From the NCBI GenBank assembly GCA_019113175.1, contig DXHY01000058.1, positions 1 to 34,248 of the forward strand: DNA of 34,248 nt, written 5' to 3'. This DNA comes from Candidatus Eisenbergiella stercoravium. GTDB lineage: Bacteria > Bacillota > Clostridia > Lachnospirales > Lachnospiraceae. The notes below the pieces were generated by a model. That model had not been told where the DNA came from. It did no database searches and saw only the letters and a program-made list of their open reading frames with translations. The position numbers were made by a program, and so were the translations under genes. Positions 16,175 through 23,625 of the stretch are shown here, piece after piece (the stretch's first letter is position 1; each line of letters opens with the position of its first letter).

Positions 16175-17227
16175 ATGGATGTTTCATTTTCAGCCTTCCT
16201 TCAGGGAATGGCGTCAAATCCGGTCCTGCTGATCACTGTGGTACTTACACTGGGCGTCATTTTCGTAAATGGATGGACAGATGCCCCCAATGCAATTGCC
16301 ACCTGTGTCACCACGCGCTGCATGAATGTCCGTTCTGCCATCATCATGAGTGCTATCTTCAATTTTCTGGGCGTTTTCGTCATGACCCAGATCAACAGTT
16401 CAGTCGCTTCCACAATCAGTAATATGGTCGATTTCGGCGGTAATTCAGGAGATGCCCTGGTCGCCCTGTGCGCGGCGCTTTTTTCCATTGTCGTATACAG
16501 TGTAGGAGCCTCTTATTTCGGCATCCCTACCAGTGAAAGCCACAGCCTTATCGCCGGCCTGTCCGGCGCGGCAATCGCCATTCAGAGCGGTATCGGCGGC
16601 ATCAACATGAGCGAATGGGCAAAGGTCCTTTATGGACTGGTACTCAGCCTTGCTCTCGGCTGGGTTTCCGGCTGGGTCATCTGCAAGCTTGTAACCCTGA
16701 TCTGCCGGGAAATGGACCGACGCAAGACCAACCGCTTCTTCAAGGGTGCGCAGATCTTCGGCGCAGCAGCCATGAGCTTCATGCACGGTGCGCAGGACGG
16801 CCAGAAGTTCATCGGTGTTCTGTTTCTCGGCGTTGCCTTCAGCAACGGTCAGAGCAGCGTGGAAGGCGCTCTGATTCCCGTATGGCTGATGCTTCTGTGC
16901 AGTATTGTGATGGCTCTCGGAACCAGCGTCGGCGGAGAGAAGATCATCAAATCCGTGGGTATGGACATGGTAAAGCTGGAAAAATATCAGGGCTTTTCCG
17001 CAGACCTTTCCGCGGCGCTCTGTCTGCTGTATTCCAGCCTTTCCGGTATCCCGGTTTCCACAACCCATACCAAAACCAGCGCCATCATGGGCGTGGGAGC
17101 GGCAAAACGCCTTTCCTCCGTCAACTTCGGCGTGGTGAAGGACATGGTTCTCACCTGGATTTTCACCTTCCCGGGCTGCGGGCTGATCAGCTTCATTATG
17201 GCCAAACTGTTCATTGCGATCTTTTAA
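16175..17227 (+). CDS. pit: PiT family inorganic phosphate transporter
   Basis: This 350-residue membrane protein has the PiT signature in both halves: GWTDAPNAIAT at about 33-43 and the C-terminal repeat GIPVSTTHTKTSAIMGVG. About ten hydrophobic helices are seen. PiT carriers take up phosphate as a metal-phosphate with protons (or sodium) and are low-affinity compared with Pst. The ATG at 16175 follows GAGGAG, itself placed right after a leader stem. The DUF47 gene follows 105 bases later, separated by a hairpin array; these two genes are usually paired. Its own sigma-A-type promoter is present, so it is not part of the divergent MBOAT operon. Confidence 0.95.
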   Translation: MDVSFSAFLQGMASNPVLLITVVLTLGVIFVNGWTDAPNAIATCVTTRCMNVRSAIIMSAIFNFLGVFVMTQINSSVASTISNMVDFGGNSGDALVALCAALFSIVVYSVGASYFGIPTSESHSLIAGLSGAAIAIQSGIGGINMSEWAKVLYGLVLSLALGWVSGWVICKLVTLICREMDRRKTNRFFKGAQIFGAAAMSFMHGAQDGQKFIGVLFLGVAFSNGQSSVEGALIPVWLMLLCSIVMALGTSVGGEKIIKSVGMDMVKLEKYQGFSADLSAALCLLYSSLSGIPVSTTHTKTSAIMGVGAAKRLSSVNFGVVKDMVLTWIFTFPGCGLISFIMAKLFIAIF

Positions 17228-17238
17228 CTTGAAAAGGC

Positions 17239-17316
17239 GGAAGGCGGCCTTTGGCCGGCTTCCTGGAAGAATCACTTCGTGATTCTTCTCTAATTTAAAT
17301 GCCGCCTCTCGGCGGC
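17239..17316 (+). repeat. Class II hairpin array, copy b (between pit and DUF47 gene)
   Basis: Three consecutive hairpins: 17239-17249/17253-17263 (11 bp, one mismatch), 17266-17275/17279-17288 (gaagaatcac/gtgattcttc, perfect), and the shared hairpin A gccgcc/ggcggc at 17301-17306/17311-17316. The last arm runs into the ribosome site AGAGG of the DUF47 gene. Only hairpin A is shared in sequence with the other class II arrays; the two upstream stems are unique. Confidence 0.75.
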
Positions 17317-17332
17317 GGAGAAAGAGGAAGAT

Positions 17333-17956
17333 ATGGCGAAAAAACAAGACAGTATTTATTTCAACAGCTTTATCAAATGTGCGGATTTCTCCTGTCAGGC
17401 AGCGCATATGCTGGAGGAGACGATGGCGGATTTTGATGTGGAGAAAATGGCCGACCGTATGGAGGCAATCCACACTGTCGAGCATTCCGCCGACATGGAG
17501 AAGCATGAGCTTCTTAACACACTGATCAAAGCGTTCATCACTCCCATTGACCGGGAGGATATCATGATGCTGAGTCAGAACATCGATGACCTGACGGACA
17601 ATATTGAAGATGTTCTGATTCGAATCTATTATAATAATATCCGTGAAATTCGTCCTGATGCTCTGGAGCTGATGCGGATTGTATGCCGCTGCTGCGAGGC
17701 CGTCAAGGTAATGATGGAGGAATTTGCGGATTTCCGGCACTCCAAAAAGCTTCATGAACAGATCATCAAAATCAATTCCATGGAAGAGGAAGCCGATAAG
17801 GTCTACATTGACAGCATGCACAGGCTGCACACCAGCTGCACTGATCCGATGACGGTCATGACCTGGCGTGAGATCTACGCTTATCTGGAAAAATGCGCGG
17901 ATGCCTGCGAGCATGTGGCAGATATCGTGGAAAGCGTTGTAATGAAAAATTCCTGA
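17333..17956 (+). CDS. DUF47 (PhoU-like) accessory protein of the phosphate transporter
   Basis: This 207-residue helical, acidic protein matches DUF47, a PhoU-related family usually encoded next to PiT carriers and thought to control phosphate uptake. Key stretches are FIKCADFSCQAAHMLEETM near the start, EHSADMEKHELLNTLIKAFITPIDREDIMMLSQNIDDLTDNIEDV (about 48-90), and a C-terminal LEKCADACEHVADIVESVVMK. This last segment is the typical Ala/Asp/Glu-rich helix. No membrane segment is seen, so it is cytoplasmic. It follows pit on the same strand and precedes a strong terminator, and both may share one transcript. Confidence 0.92.
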   Translation: MAKKQDSIYFNSFIKCADFSCQAAHMLEETMADFDVEKMADRMEAIHTVEHSADMEKHELLNTLIKAFITPIDREDIMMLSQNIDDLTDNIEDVLIRIYYNNIREIRPDALELMRIVCRCCEAVKVMMEEFADFRHSKKLHEQIIKINSMEEEADKVYIDSMHRLHTSCTDPMTVMTWREIYAYLEKCADACEHVADIVESVVMKNS

Positions 17957-17975
17957 GTCATAAAAAACGTATACA

Positions 17976-18003
17976 GGCCATCCAATCCGCAGATTGGATG
18001 GCC
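17976..18003. terminator. Rho-independent terminator after the phosphate genes
   Basis: A perfect 12-bp stem ggccatccaatc/gattggatggcc (17976-17987 and 17992-18003) with a CGCA loop is followed by cgttttattt. It closes the pit-DUF47 transcript and lies 37 bases from the convergent tcdA stop. Confidence 0.9.
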
Positions 18004-18040
18004 CGTTTTATTTCAGTGTTCATTATACATCTATTACCGA

Positions 18041-18784
18041 TTAAACTTTGCACAGATCCCTTACAACCTCTCCCGCCAGGATCAGGCCTGCCGCTCCCGG
18101 CACAAACACCACGCTTCCTGGAACGGCGCGGCGGCCGGAAGCGGATGTCTGTGTTTTTTCTTCCGGCAGGGCAGCCTTCCCGCTGCCCGCTCCCGGCTTT
18201 ATGGCCTCCTCTCTGGAATACACCACCTTGAGCCGCTCCACCCCTCTGGCCTTCAGCTCCCGGCGCATCACGCGTGCGAGCGGACAGACGCTGGTCTGAT
18301 AAATGTCGGCGACCTCAAGCCGGGAAGCGTCCAGCTTGTTGCCCGCTCCCATGCTGCTGATGACAGGGACTCCAAAGCGGCGCGCGCGCAGAATCAGCTC
18401 CAGCTTGGCCGTTACCGTATCCACCGCATCCACCACATAATCCAGACCGCTGAAATCAAATTCCTCCGCGTTCTCCGGCAGGAAAAAGCATTCCCTCGTC
18501 TCCACCTCCGCATCCGGATTGATGGACAGAATCCGTTCCTTCATAACCTGCGTTTTATATCGTCCCACTGTATCCAGCGTGGCGATGATCTGACGGTTCA
18601 GATTAGACAGTGCGACCCGGTCGCTGTCCACCAGCAGAAAATGGCCCACGCCGCTTCTTGCCAGCGCTTCCACCGTATATCCTCCCACGCCGCCGATTCC
18701 GAATACCGCCACGCGGGCTCTTTCCAGACGTTCCACGCCTTCCTCACCCAGAAGAAGTGCCGTTCTTGCAAACTGTTCTTTCAT
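18041..18784 (-). CDS. tcdA: tRNA threonylcarbamoyladenosine dehydratase TcdA (HesA/MoeB/ThiF fold)
   Basis: This 247-residue E1-like ATP-dependent enzyme has the Rossmann glycine motif GIGGVG (29-34) and the downstream DSDRVALSNLNRQI and SSMGAGNKLDASRLEVADIYQT stretches typical of TcdA/CsdL. It cyclises the t6A modification at position 37 of ANN-decoding tRNAs. The C-terminus is slightly rich in Ala/Gly and ends VRDLCKV. GAGG lies six bases before the ATG at 18784. It is monocistronic here: a terminator follows it, and a class I hairpin array fills the gap to the araC-type gene upstream. Identity is confident from the fold and the conserved segments. Confidence 0.9.
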   Translation of the reverse strand: MKEQFARTALLLGEEGVERLERARVAVFGIGGVGGYTVEALARSGVGHFLLVDSDRVALSNLNRQIIATLDTVGRYKTQVMKERILSINPDAEVETRECFFLPENAEEFDFSGLDYVVDAVDTVTAKLELILRARRFGVPVISSMGAGNKLDASRLEVADIYQTSVCPLARVMRRELKARGVERLKVVYSREEAIKPGAGSGKAALPEEKTQTSASGRRAVPGSVVFVPGAAGLILAGEVVRDLCKV

Positions 18785-18794
18785 TCAAATCCTC

Positions 18795-18910
18795 ATTCCG
18801 GAGCGTAACGACGAGGCGATGCCTAAGGGCAATTTGTGACGCTCCGGCACATAATTGCAACAAAGCGAAGCTTTGCTGTAAAAAATAGGCCATCGGGCTT
18901 ATTTTTTACA
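18795..18910 (-). repeat. Class I hairpin array, copy b (leader of tcdA)
   Basis: Read toward tcdA: hairpin 1 at 18880-18891/18896-18907 (about 12 bp, one G.T pair, loop atcg/cgat), hairpin 2 at 18861-18866/18870-18875 (caaagc/gctttg), hairpin 3 at 18829-18858 (gcaatttgtg/cacataattgc, loop containing gctccg), then a less structured piece ending gctccggaatgagg at the ribosome site. Hairpin order and loops match copy a at 524-670; stem sequences differ. The T-rich arm of hairpin 1 also resembles a terminator for the upstream AraC-type gene. Confidence 0.75.
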
Positions 18911-18919
18911 TTATCTCCT

Positions 18920-19702
18920 TCATCCCGGCTTTCTCCGATATTTCGCCGGTGTTGTACCCGTAACCTGTTTGAACTGCCGATAGAAATGCACGGTTCCGGT
19001 ATATCCGCACAGTCCTGCCACCTGCTCCATTGTCAGATCGGTTGCTGTCAAAATATATTTGGCATAGTCCACCCTCATCCGGATCAGATCCTGCTGAAAG
19101 GGCACGCCGAAGCAGTCCGTATACAGGTGCTGAAAATAGGAGGGACTCACGCCAATTCTTCCTGCGCACTCTCTGATATCGTGCTTTTGAATGATGGAGT
19201 TCTTCAGCTCCATCCTGAGTGCCTGCAGCTTCTCCCGATAAGGATTCGGCGTTTTTTCCGGCATACCATCCTCAAAGGACGCGAACAGATGATTAAACAG
19301 CACAGTAAACAGAGCATCCACATTCTGCTGCGCATATCTGTCCGGCGCAAAGGAGGTTTCCCACAGAATCTGACGGATAAGAGCGGTACAGCTGCCCGGG
19401 TCCCGCACTGGAAAAGGCCGGTTCGCGATACGTCTCAGCTCCCACAGTCTGGAATCCTCCTGGGCTTCAAAATGGAGCCAGTCATCCTGATACTCTCCTT
19501 CCGGATTTCCATAAGAATAGGGCGTACCGGGTGCAAATATTACAACATGGCCCGGAAGAACCGTATAGCTTTTTCCGTCGATTTCAAATTCACCGCAGGA
19601 CCTGATCTGAAGGAGTACATAGTTTGGTAACCCCTTCGGCCGGGACATATGAAAGGTGCCGGGATGTGCGGCGCCGCATCCTCCCTGTATTGCTCTGTAC
19701 AT
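18920..19702 (-). CDS. AraC/XylS family transcriptional regulator
   Basis: This 260-residue protein has an N-terminal cupin-like ligand domain (residues about 20-110, with LQIRSCGEFEIDGKSY and a PGHVVIFAPGTPYSYG strand pair). The C-terminal double helix-turn-helix (about 160-260) contains IRECAGRIGVSPSYFQHLYTD and the signature YTGTVHFYRQFKQVTGTTPAKYRR. Such regulators usually activate divergent sugar genes when ligand binds. The divergent GH88 gene and the following DUF2264 gene are the obvious targets. GGAGG precedes the ATG at 19702 by six bases. A near-consensus promoter at 19866-19894 drives it, giving a leader of about 160 bases. Confidence 0.93.
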   Translation of the reverse strand: MYRAIQGGCGAAHPGTFHMSRPKGLPNYVLLQIRSCGEFEIDGKSYTVLPGHVVIFAPGTPYSYGNPEGEYQDDWLHFEAQEDSRLWELRRIANRPFPVRDPGSCTALIRQILWETSFAPDRYAQQNVDALFTVLFNHLFASFEDGMPEKTPNPYREKLQALRMELKNSIIQKHDIRECAGRIGVSPSYFQHLYTDCFGVPFQQDLIRMRVDYAKYILTATDLTMEQVAGLCGYTGTVHFYRQFKQVTGTTPAKYRRKPG

Positions 19703-19865
19703 CCTCTTCCTCCGCCGAATACACCCCTTCTCAGTCCGGAAATACTGACGCCTGTTTTTCTTAAGAAAGCTTCGTTGTCAGACGAACTATTAAATCAAAA
19801 GAGGCCAAAGGCCTGATTCCTGTGCCGTTTTCCATTCTGATAACAGGATCCGTTAGTTTTTCCAT

Positions 19866-19894
19866 ATTATAGGCTATTATTTTTTTTTAGTCAA
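19866..19894 (-). promoter_or_regulatory. Promoter of the AraC-type regulator gene
   Basis: On the minus strand TTGACT (19889-19894) and TATAAT (19866-19871) are separated by 17 bases, an almost ideal sigma-A promoter with an A-rich spacer. The opposite plus-strand promoter for the GH88 gene is not evident; a tattat sequence at 19895-19900 is a weak candidate for its -10 box. Confidence 0.8.
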
Positions 19895-19983
19895 TATTAT
19901 ACAATGAACGCGTGAAAAGAGATGCCGCTCTGTTTATTCGTCCAAATATACAGCGCTTTCATATGCGGCATGAAATGTTAGAA

Positions 19984-20188
19984 TACGATTTGAATGCCGC
20001 CTCACGGCGGCGGAAAGGCGGGAAAAGCAGAGCTTTTCCCTGGAAATTGGCCTTGCGGCCAATTTCTTTACGATTTGAGTGCCGCCTCACAGCGGCGGAA
20101 AGGCGGGAAAAGCAGAGCTTTTCCCTGGAAATTGGCCTTACGGCCAATTTCTTTACGATTTGAATGCCGCCTCACGGCGGCGGAAAGG
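19984..20188 (+). repeat. Class II hairpin array, copy c: 85-bp tandem repeat before the GH88 gene
   Basis: Two complete 85-bp units start at 19984 and 20069, followed by a partial third from 20154 that ends at the GH88 ribosome site. Each unit contains hairpin A (gccgcc/ggcggc), hairpin B (gggaaaa/ttttccc), and hairpin C (gaaattggcc/ggccaatttc). Units differ at only a few positions. It fills most of the leader region between the divergent AraC-type promoter and GH88. Confidence 0.9.
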
Positions 20189-20195
20189 GGTAGAA

Positions 20196-21332
20196 ATGGT
20201 TACTGTCAACATCAATGAAAAGGAATGGCTGGAAGGGGTTTATGAGAAAATCTGCGCGAAGATGCTGGCTACGGCGGAGCGGAATCAGCACAAAATCCCC
20301 TACACTGCGGAGGACGGTGTTTTTGATGATCAGGCAAAGACGAATCCCTGCTGGTGGACCAACGGATTCTGGGGCGGCATTCTGTGGCAGATGTATCACG
20401 CTACTAACGAGGAGCTGTATCGGAAAATGGCCGGGGAAGTGGAGGACACTCTGGATCTCTGTCTGATGGACCACAGGGGAATGGATCACGACAGCGGGTT
20501 CCGATGGCTTCCCACCTCCGTTGTCAACTACCGGCTGACCGGAAATGAGAAGTCCTATAACCGGGCACGACTGGCTGCAGACAACATGGCCGGCCGTTAT
20601 AATCCGGCGGGACAGTTTATCCGCGCATGGAATGACTGGGGAGATGGCCAGAAAACCGGCTGGGCGATTATAGACTGCATGATGAATCTGCCGCTCCTGT
20701 ACTGGGCCTATGACCAGATCAAGGATCCCCGTTATCTGAGGATCGCCACAGATCATGCGAATACGGCAATGAAATATTTCATTCGTCCGGACGGTTCCGC
20801 GAAGCATATTGTTGAATTTAATCCGGAGACCGGAGAATATGTCTGCTCCTATGGAGGACAGGGCTATGGCCACGGTTCCTCATGGACCAGAGGACAGAGC
20901 TGGGCTCTCTATGGCTTTACGCTGAGCTATATCCACACGAAAAATCCGGAATATCTGGCCTGCGCCAAGAGGGTTGCAAACTATTTCCTGGTGAATACAC
21001 CGGATTCCAATCTGGTTCCCGTGGACTTCCGTCAGCCGGCCGACTGTGCGCTTGAGGATTCCACTGCCGCCGCGATTGCTGCCTGCGGCCTTCTGGAAAT
21101 TGCAAAATACGTCGATGGAAGAGAGCAGAAAATCTATCATGACGCCGCCGTATCTCTTCTTTACACGCTGGATGCCAGCCGCTGTGACTGGGATGTGAGC
21201 CGGGATTCCATCGTTCAGAAATGTACTGCTGCCTTCCATGATGAAAAGCATGAGTTCCCCATCATTTATGGAGACTATTACTTCATCGAAGCCATCTGGA
21301 AGCTGACCGGACACGAGATTTTTATCTGGTAA
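20196..21332 (+). CDS. Glycoside hydrolase family 88, unsaturated glucuronyl hydrolase
   Basis: This 378-residue cytoplasmic alpha/alpha-barrel enzyme removes the unsaturated uronic acid left on oligosaccharides by polysaccharide lyases. The two catalytic-site aspartates of Bacillus UGL (D88 and D149, 61 residues apart) correspond to D99 (HDSGFRW) and D160 (AIIDCMMNLPLLYW) here, with identical spacing. WWTNGFWGG (about 53-61) and GHGSSWTRGQSWALYGF also match the family. No signal peptide. I chose the ATG at 20196, preceded by AAAGGGG; the longer frame from 20079 reads through the repeats. It is divergent from the AraC-type regulator and 118 bases before the DUF2264 gene. The exact substrate (glycosaminoglycan, plant or ulvan-type) is unknown. 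Confidence 0.94.
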   Translation: MVTVNINEKEWLEGVYEKICAKMLATAERNQHKIPYTAEDGVFDDQAKTNPCWWTNGFWGGILWQMYHATNEELYRKMAGEVEDTLDLCLMDHRGMDHDSGFRWLPTSVVNYRLTGNEKSYNRARLAADNMAGRYNPAGQFIRAWNDWGDGQKTGWAIIDCMMNLPLLYWAYDQIKDPRYLRIATDHANTAMKYFIRPDGSAKHIVEFNPETGEYVCSYGGQGYGHGSSWTRGQSWALYGFTLSYIHTKNPEYLACAKRVANYFLVNTPDSNLVPVDFRQPADCALEDSTAAAIAACGLLEIAKYVDGREQKIYHDAAVSLLYTLDASRCDWDVSRDSIVQKCTAAFHDEKHEFPIIYGDYYFIEAIWKLTGHEIFIW

Positions 21333-21337
21333 ACAAC

Positions 21338-21366
21338 TTTTCATGCCGGAAAGATACATCTATAAT
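21338..21366 (+). promoter_or_regulatory. Promoter of the DUF2264 gene
   Basis: TTTTCA (21338-21343) and TATAAT (21361-21366) are 17 bases apart. The -10 box is perfect and the -35 matches four of six. It would let the DUF2264 gene be expressed separately from GH88. Confidence 0.5.
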
Positions 21367-21370
21367 ATAT

Positions 21371-21435
21371 ACGCCAGTGGATGCCCCGTTCCTTCGGTGC
21401 ATCCCTGTTGGCGTGTAAGCCCTTTTCAACAGGGC
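21371..21435 (+). other. Two leader hairpins before the DUF2264 ribosome site
   Basis: The first, 21371-21414, is a two-tier stem (acgcca/tggcgt, then ggatgc/gcatcc). The second, 21419-21423/21431-21435, pairs gccct with agggc and ends directly at AGGAAGGAG. The arrangement resembles the hairpin arrays elsewhere in the window, but no sequence is shared with them. Confidence 0.5.
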
Positions 21436-21450
21436 AGGAAGGAGAATCAT

Positions 21451-23583
21451 ATGGCATTTAAGCCTCAGACACTTGATTTTGAAAAAAGTCCCTTTACCGG
21501 ACTGGTGCGGGAAAGCTGGATTGAAGCGGGGAAATACCTGCTGGACGGAATTTTTCAGAATATCGCCCGTTTCGAAGATCCCGTGGTGCTTCCCAGAAAG
21601 GAAACTGAGATCACCTATCCTCATAAAAACGCGTCCGGGGATGCGTTGGAAACAGAGAAAAAAGCGGAAATGTTCGAAGGGCTCGCCAGAAGCTTTTTTA
21701 TCGCGGCCCCTCTGATCCACGACGATCCGGAACTGACCATCCGCGGCTATTCCATGAAGGAATACTATAAAAGCCAGGTGCTCCGCACCTGTACGCCCGG
21801 GGATCCGGTATCCGCAGGAACCTACGAGCAGCTTCAGGAAATAAACGGACATCAGCCCTTCCGGGCCTATCAGCAGACGGTGGAAACCTGTGCTCTGGTC
21901 ATCTGCCTCTGGATCTGCCGCGAGGAAATCTGGGCCTCCTATACGAAGGAGGAAAAGGACACCATCGCCGCGTTTCTGACGGGCTTTGCCCATGCCAGCA
22001 CCGTACCGCAGAACTGGCGTCTTTTCAATATGCTGGATATGGCGTTTCTGCATATGGAGGGCTATCCGATCGAAGAGGACATCATGCTGGACCACGCTCA
22101 GGCGGTGCTGAATTTTTATGTGGGGGACGGCTGGTACCGGGACGGCCACTCCTTCGACTACTATTCCTGCTGGGCCTTCAACGTATACGCTCCCATCTGG
22201 AATCAGTGGTACGGCTATGAGAACGCGCCCGATATCGCCGCCCGTTTTGAGGAGCATTCCAACAAACTGATGGAAACCTATGCGGATTTCTTTGACAGAG
22301 ACGGCTTCACCAACATGTGGGGCAGAAGCAATATCTACCGGAACGCTGCCACCAGCGCCTTTGACGGAAACCTGTTTTTGAAAAATCCGGCGGTGGACCC
22401 CGGACTTGCCAGAAGAATCTCTTCCGGTTCGCTGATGCAGTTTTTATCCAGGGACGACGTGCTGTATAAGGGAGCCTTCACCCTTGGCTTCTACGGACAG
22501 TTCTCCCCGCTAGTGCAGGGCTATTCCTGCGCGGAATCCCCCTTCTGGATGGGAAAGGCCTTCCTGTGTCTGCATCTTCCCGCAGACCATCCCTTCTGGA
22601 CCGCGAAAGAGAACAACGGAACCTGGGAAAGCCTGAAGCCCGGCGAGGTAAAGGATACCGCCCTGAACGGTCCCGCTCTGTGCTTTACCAACCACGAAGC
22701 GAACGGGGAGACCATCCTTCGTACCGGAAAGGTGGTAAAGGCGCCGGATGATATCCATGGCATGTGGAATTATGGAAAGCTTTCCTTCAACACCAAATAT
22801 CCCTGGGAATCCACTCCCGTTCCTCAGGATGAAAGTCCTGTCCAAAAGGGCGAAGTGGAGGCTCAGCAGTACGTGCTGAAGGATGTGACCACCGGTACGC
22901 TTCAGAATCCCAACGTCATTTTCTGGAGCGGAGAAAAAGACAGCATTCTGTACCGCCGGGAATATTTTAACTTTCATCTGCAAACCGAAGAGCACTGGAT
23001 CCAGGCCATGAACCTTGCAGACTTCCCGGTTTCCTGCGGCATCATGCGGGTGGACCGTCACAAGCTGCACCGCAGGCCCGTGACCCTGACGCTGGGCTCC
23101 TACGGCTTCCCGGACAACGGCACGCAGATCATCCGCTGCGATGCAGAAAATGAGGTTTACGCTTCCCAGGTCTTCTACCTTTCAGGCGGCACACCCAAAA
23201 CTGCCAGGGCCATCATCCTGAAGGGAAAGGACTCTCAGGGCAAGGACAGGCAGATGGCCATGACGGTCTATGACGGCTGGGAGGCACTGGATCTGGTCAC
23301 CAGCCAGGGCACCAATCCGGATTCCGACCGGTCCATCGTTCTTTACGCCTCTTCCACCTTTAAAAAGCAGTATGGAGGCTATGAACCCTATGTGATGATC
23401 TCCCAGGTCATCACAAAGGAAAACGCGGAGGACTTCACCGATGAGGAGCTTTTCCCCATTCGTTCCATTTCCTACGAGGATATGAAGAAGACCGGCGCAT
23501 ACGGAACCGTCACCATCGAGCTGAAGGACGGGACGGTCCGCAAGGTGAATTTTGATGGAATAGAAGGACATATGACGCTGTAA
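21451..23583 (+). CDS. DUF2264 domain protein, likely GH154-type uronidase
   Basis: This 710-residue protein carries a DUF2264 domain over roughly residues 10-400 (FTGLVRESWIEAGKYLLDG near the start; NWRLFNMLDMAFLHMEG and DGWYRDGHSFDYYSCWAFN in the middle) and a beta-rich C-terminal part of about 300 residues. DUF2264 proteins overlap with the CAZy GH154 group, in which beta-glucuronidase activity is reported; that link is from memory. Cytoplasmic, as no signal peptide is seen. ATG 21451 follows AAGGAG; the frame reaching 21343 would cover the promoter. It follows GH88 and probably cleaves a uronate from related oligosaccharides, so the two would act in series. A bidirectional hairpin terminator follows. 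Confidence 0.82.
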   Translation: MAFKPQTLDFEKSPFTGLVRESWIEAGKYLLDGIFQNIARFEDPVVLPRKETEITYPHKNASGDALETEKKAEMFEGLARSFFIAAPLIHDDPELTIRGYSMKEYYKSQVLRTCTPGDPVSAGTYEQLQEINGHQPFRAYQQTVETCALVICLWICREEIWASYTKEEKDTIAAFLTGFAHASTVPQNWRLFNMLDMAFLHMEGYPIEEDIMLDHAQAVLNFYVGDGWYRDGHSFDYYSCWAFNVYAPIWNQWYGYENAPDIAARFEEHSNKLMETYADFFDRDGFTNMWGRSNIYRNAATSAFDGNLFLKNPAVDPGLARRISSGSLMQFLSRDDVLYKGAFTLGFYGQFSPLVQGYSCAESPFWMGKAFLCLHLPADHPFWTAKENNGTWESLKPGEVKDTALNGPALCFTNHEANGETILRTGKVVKAPDDIHGMWNYGKLSFNTKYPWESTPVPQDESPVQKGEVEAQQYVLKDVTTGTLQNPNVIFWSGEKDSILYRREYFNFHLQTEEHWIQAMNLADFPVSCGIMRVDRHKLHRRPVTLTLGSYGFPDNGTQIIRCDAENEVYASQVFYLSGGTPKTARAIILKGKDSQGKDRQMAMTVYDGWEALDLVTSQGTNPDSDRSIVLYASSTFKKQYGGYEPYVMISQVITKENAEDFTDEELFPIRSISYEDMKKTGAYGTVTIELKDGTVRKVNFDGIEGHMTL

Positions 23584-23594
23584 GGCGTTGACCG

Positions 23595-23618
23595 AAGGCG
23601 GCCTGGACAGGCCGCCTT
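23595..23618. terminator. Bidirectional hairpin terminator
   Basis: A perfect 10-bp stem aaggcggcct/aggccgcctt (23595-23604 and 23609-23618) with a GGAC loop sits between the converging DUF2264 and oleate hydratase genes. The downstream T content is modest. Confidence 0.65.
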
Positions 23619-23625
23619 TCCTCTC

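Noticed and set aside
19984-20188. CRISPR array
   Set aside because: The 85-bp units are tandem without unique spacers, contain three hairpins each, and no cas genes are nearby.
20079-20195. N-terminal extension of GH88 through the tandem repeats
   Set aside because: The extension is encoded by the 85-bp repeat units themselves, and the family start aligns with the ATG at 20196 behind its own ribosome site.
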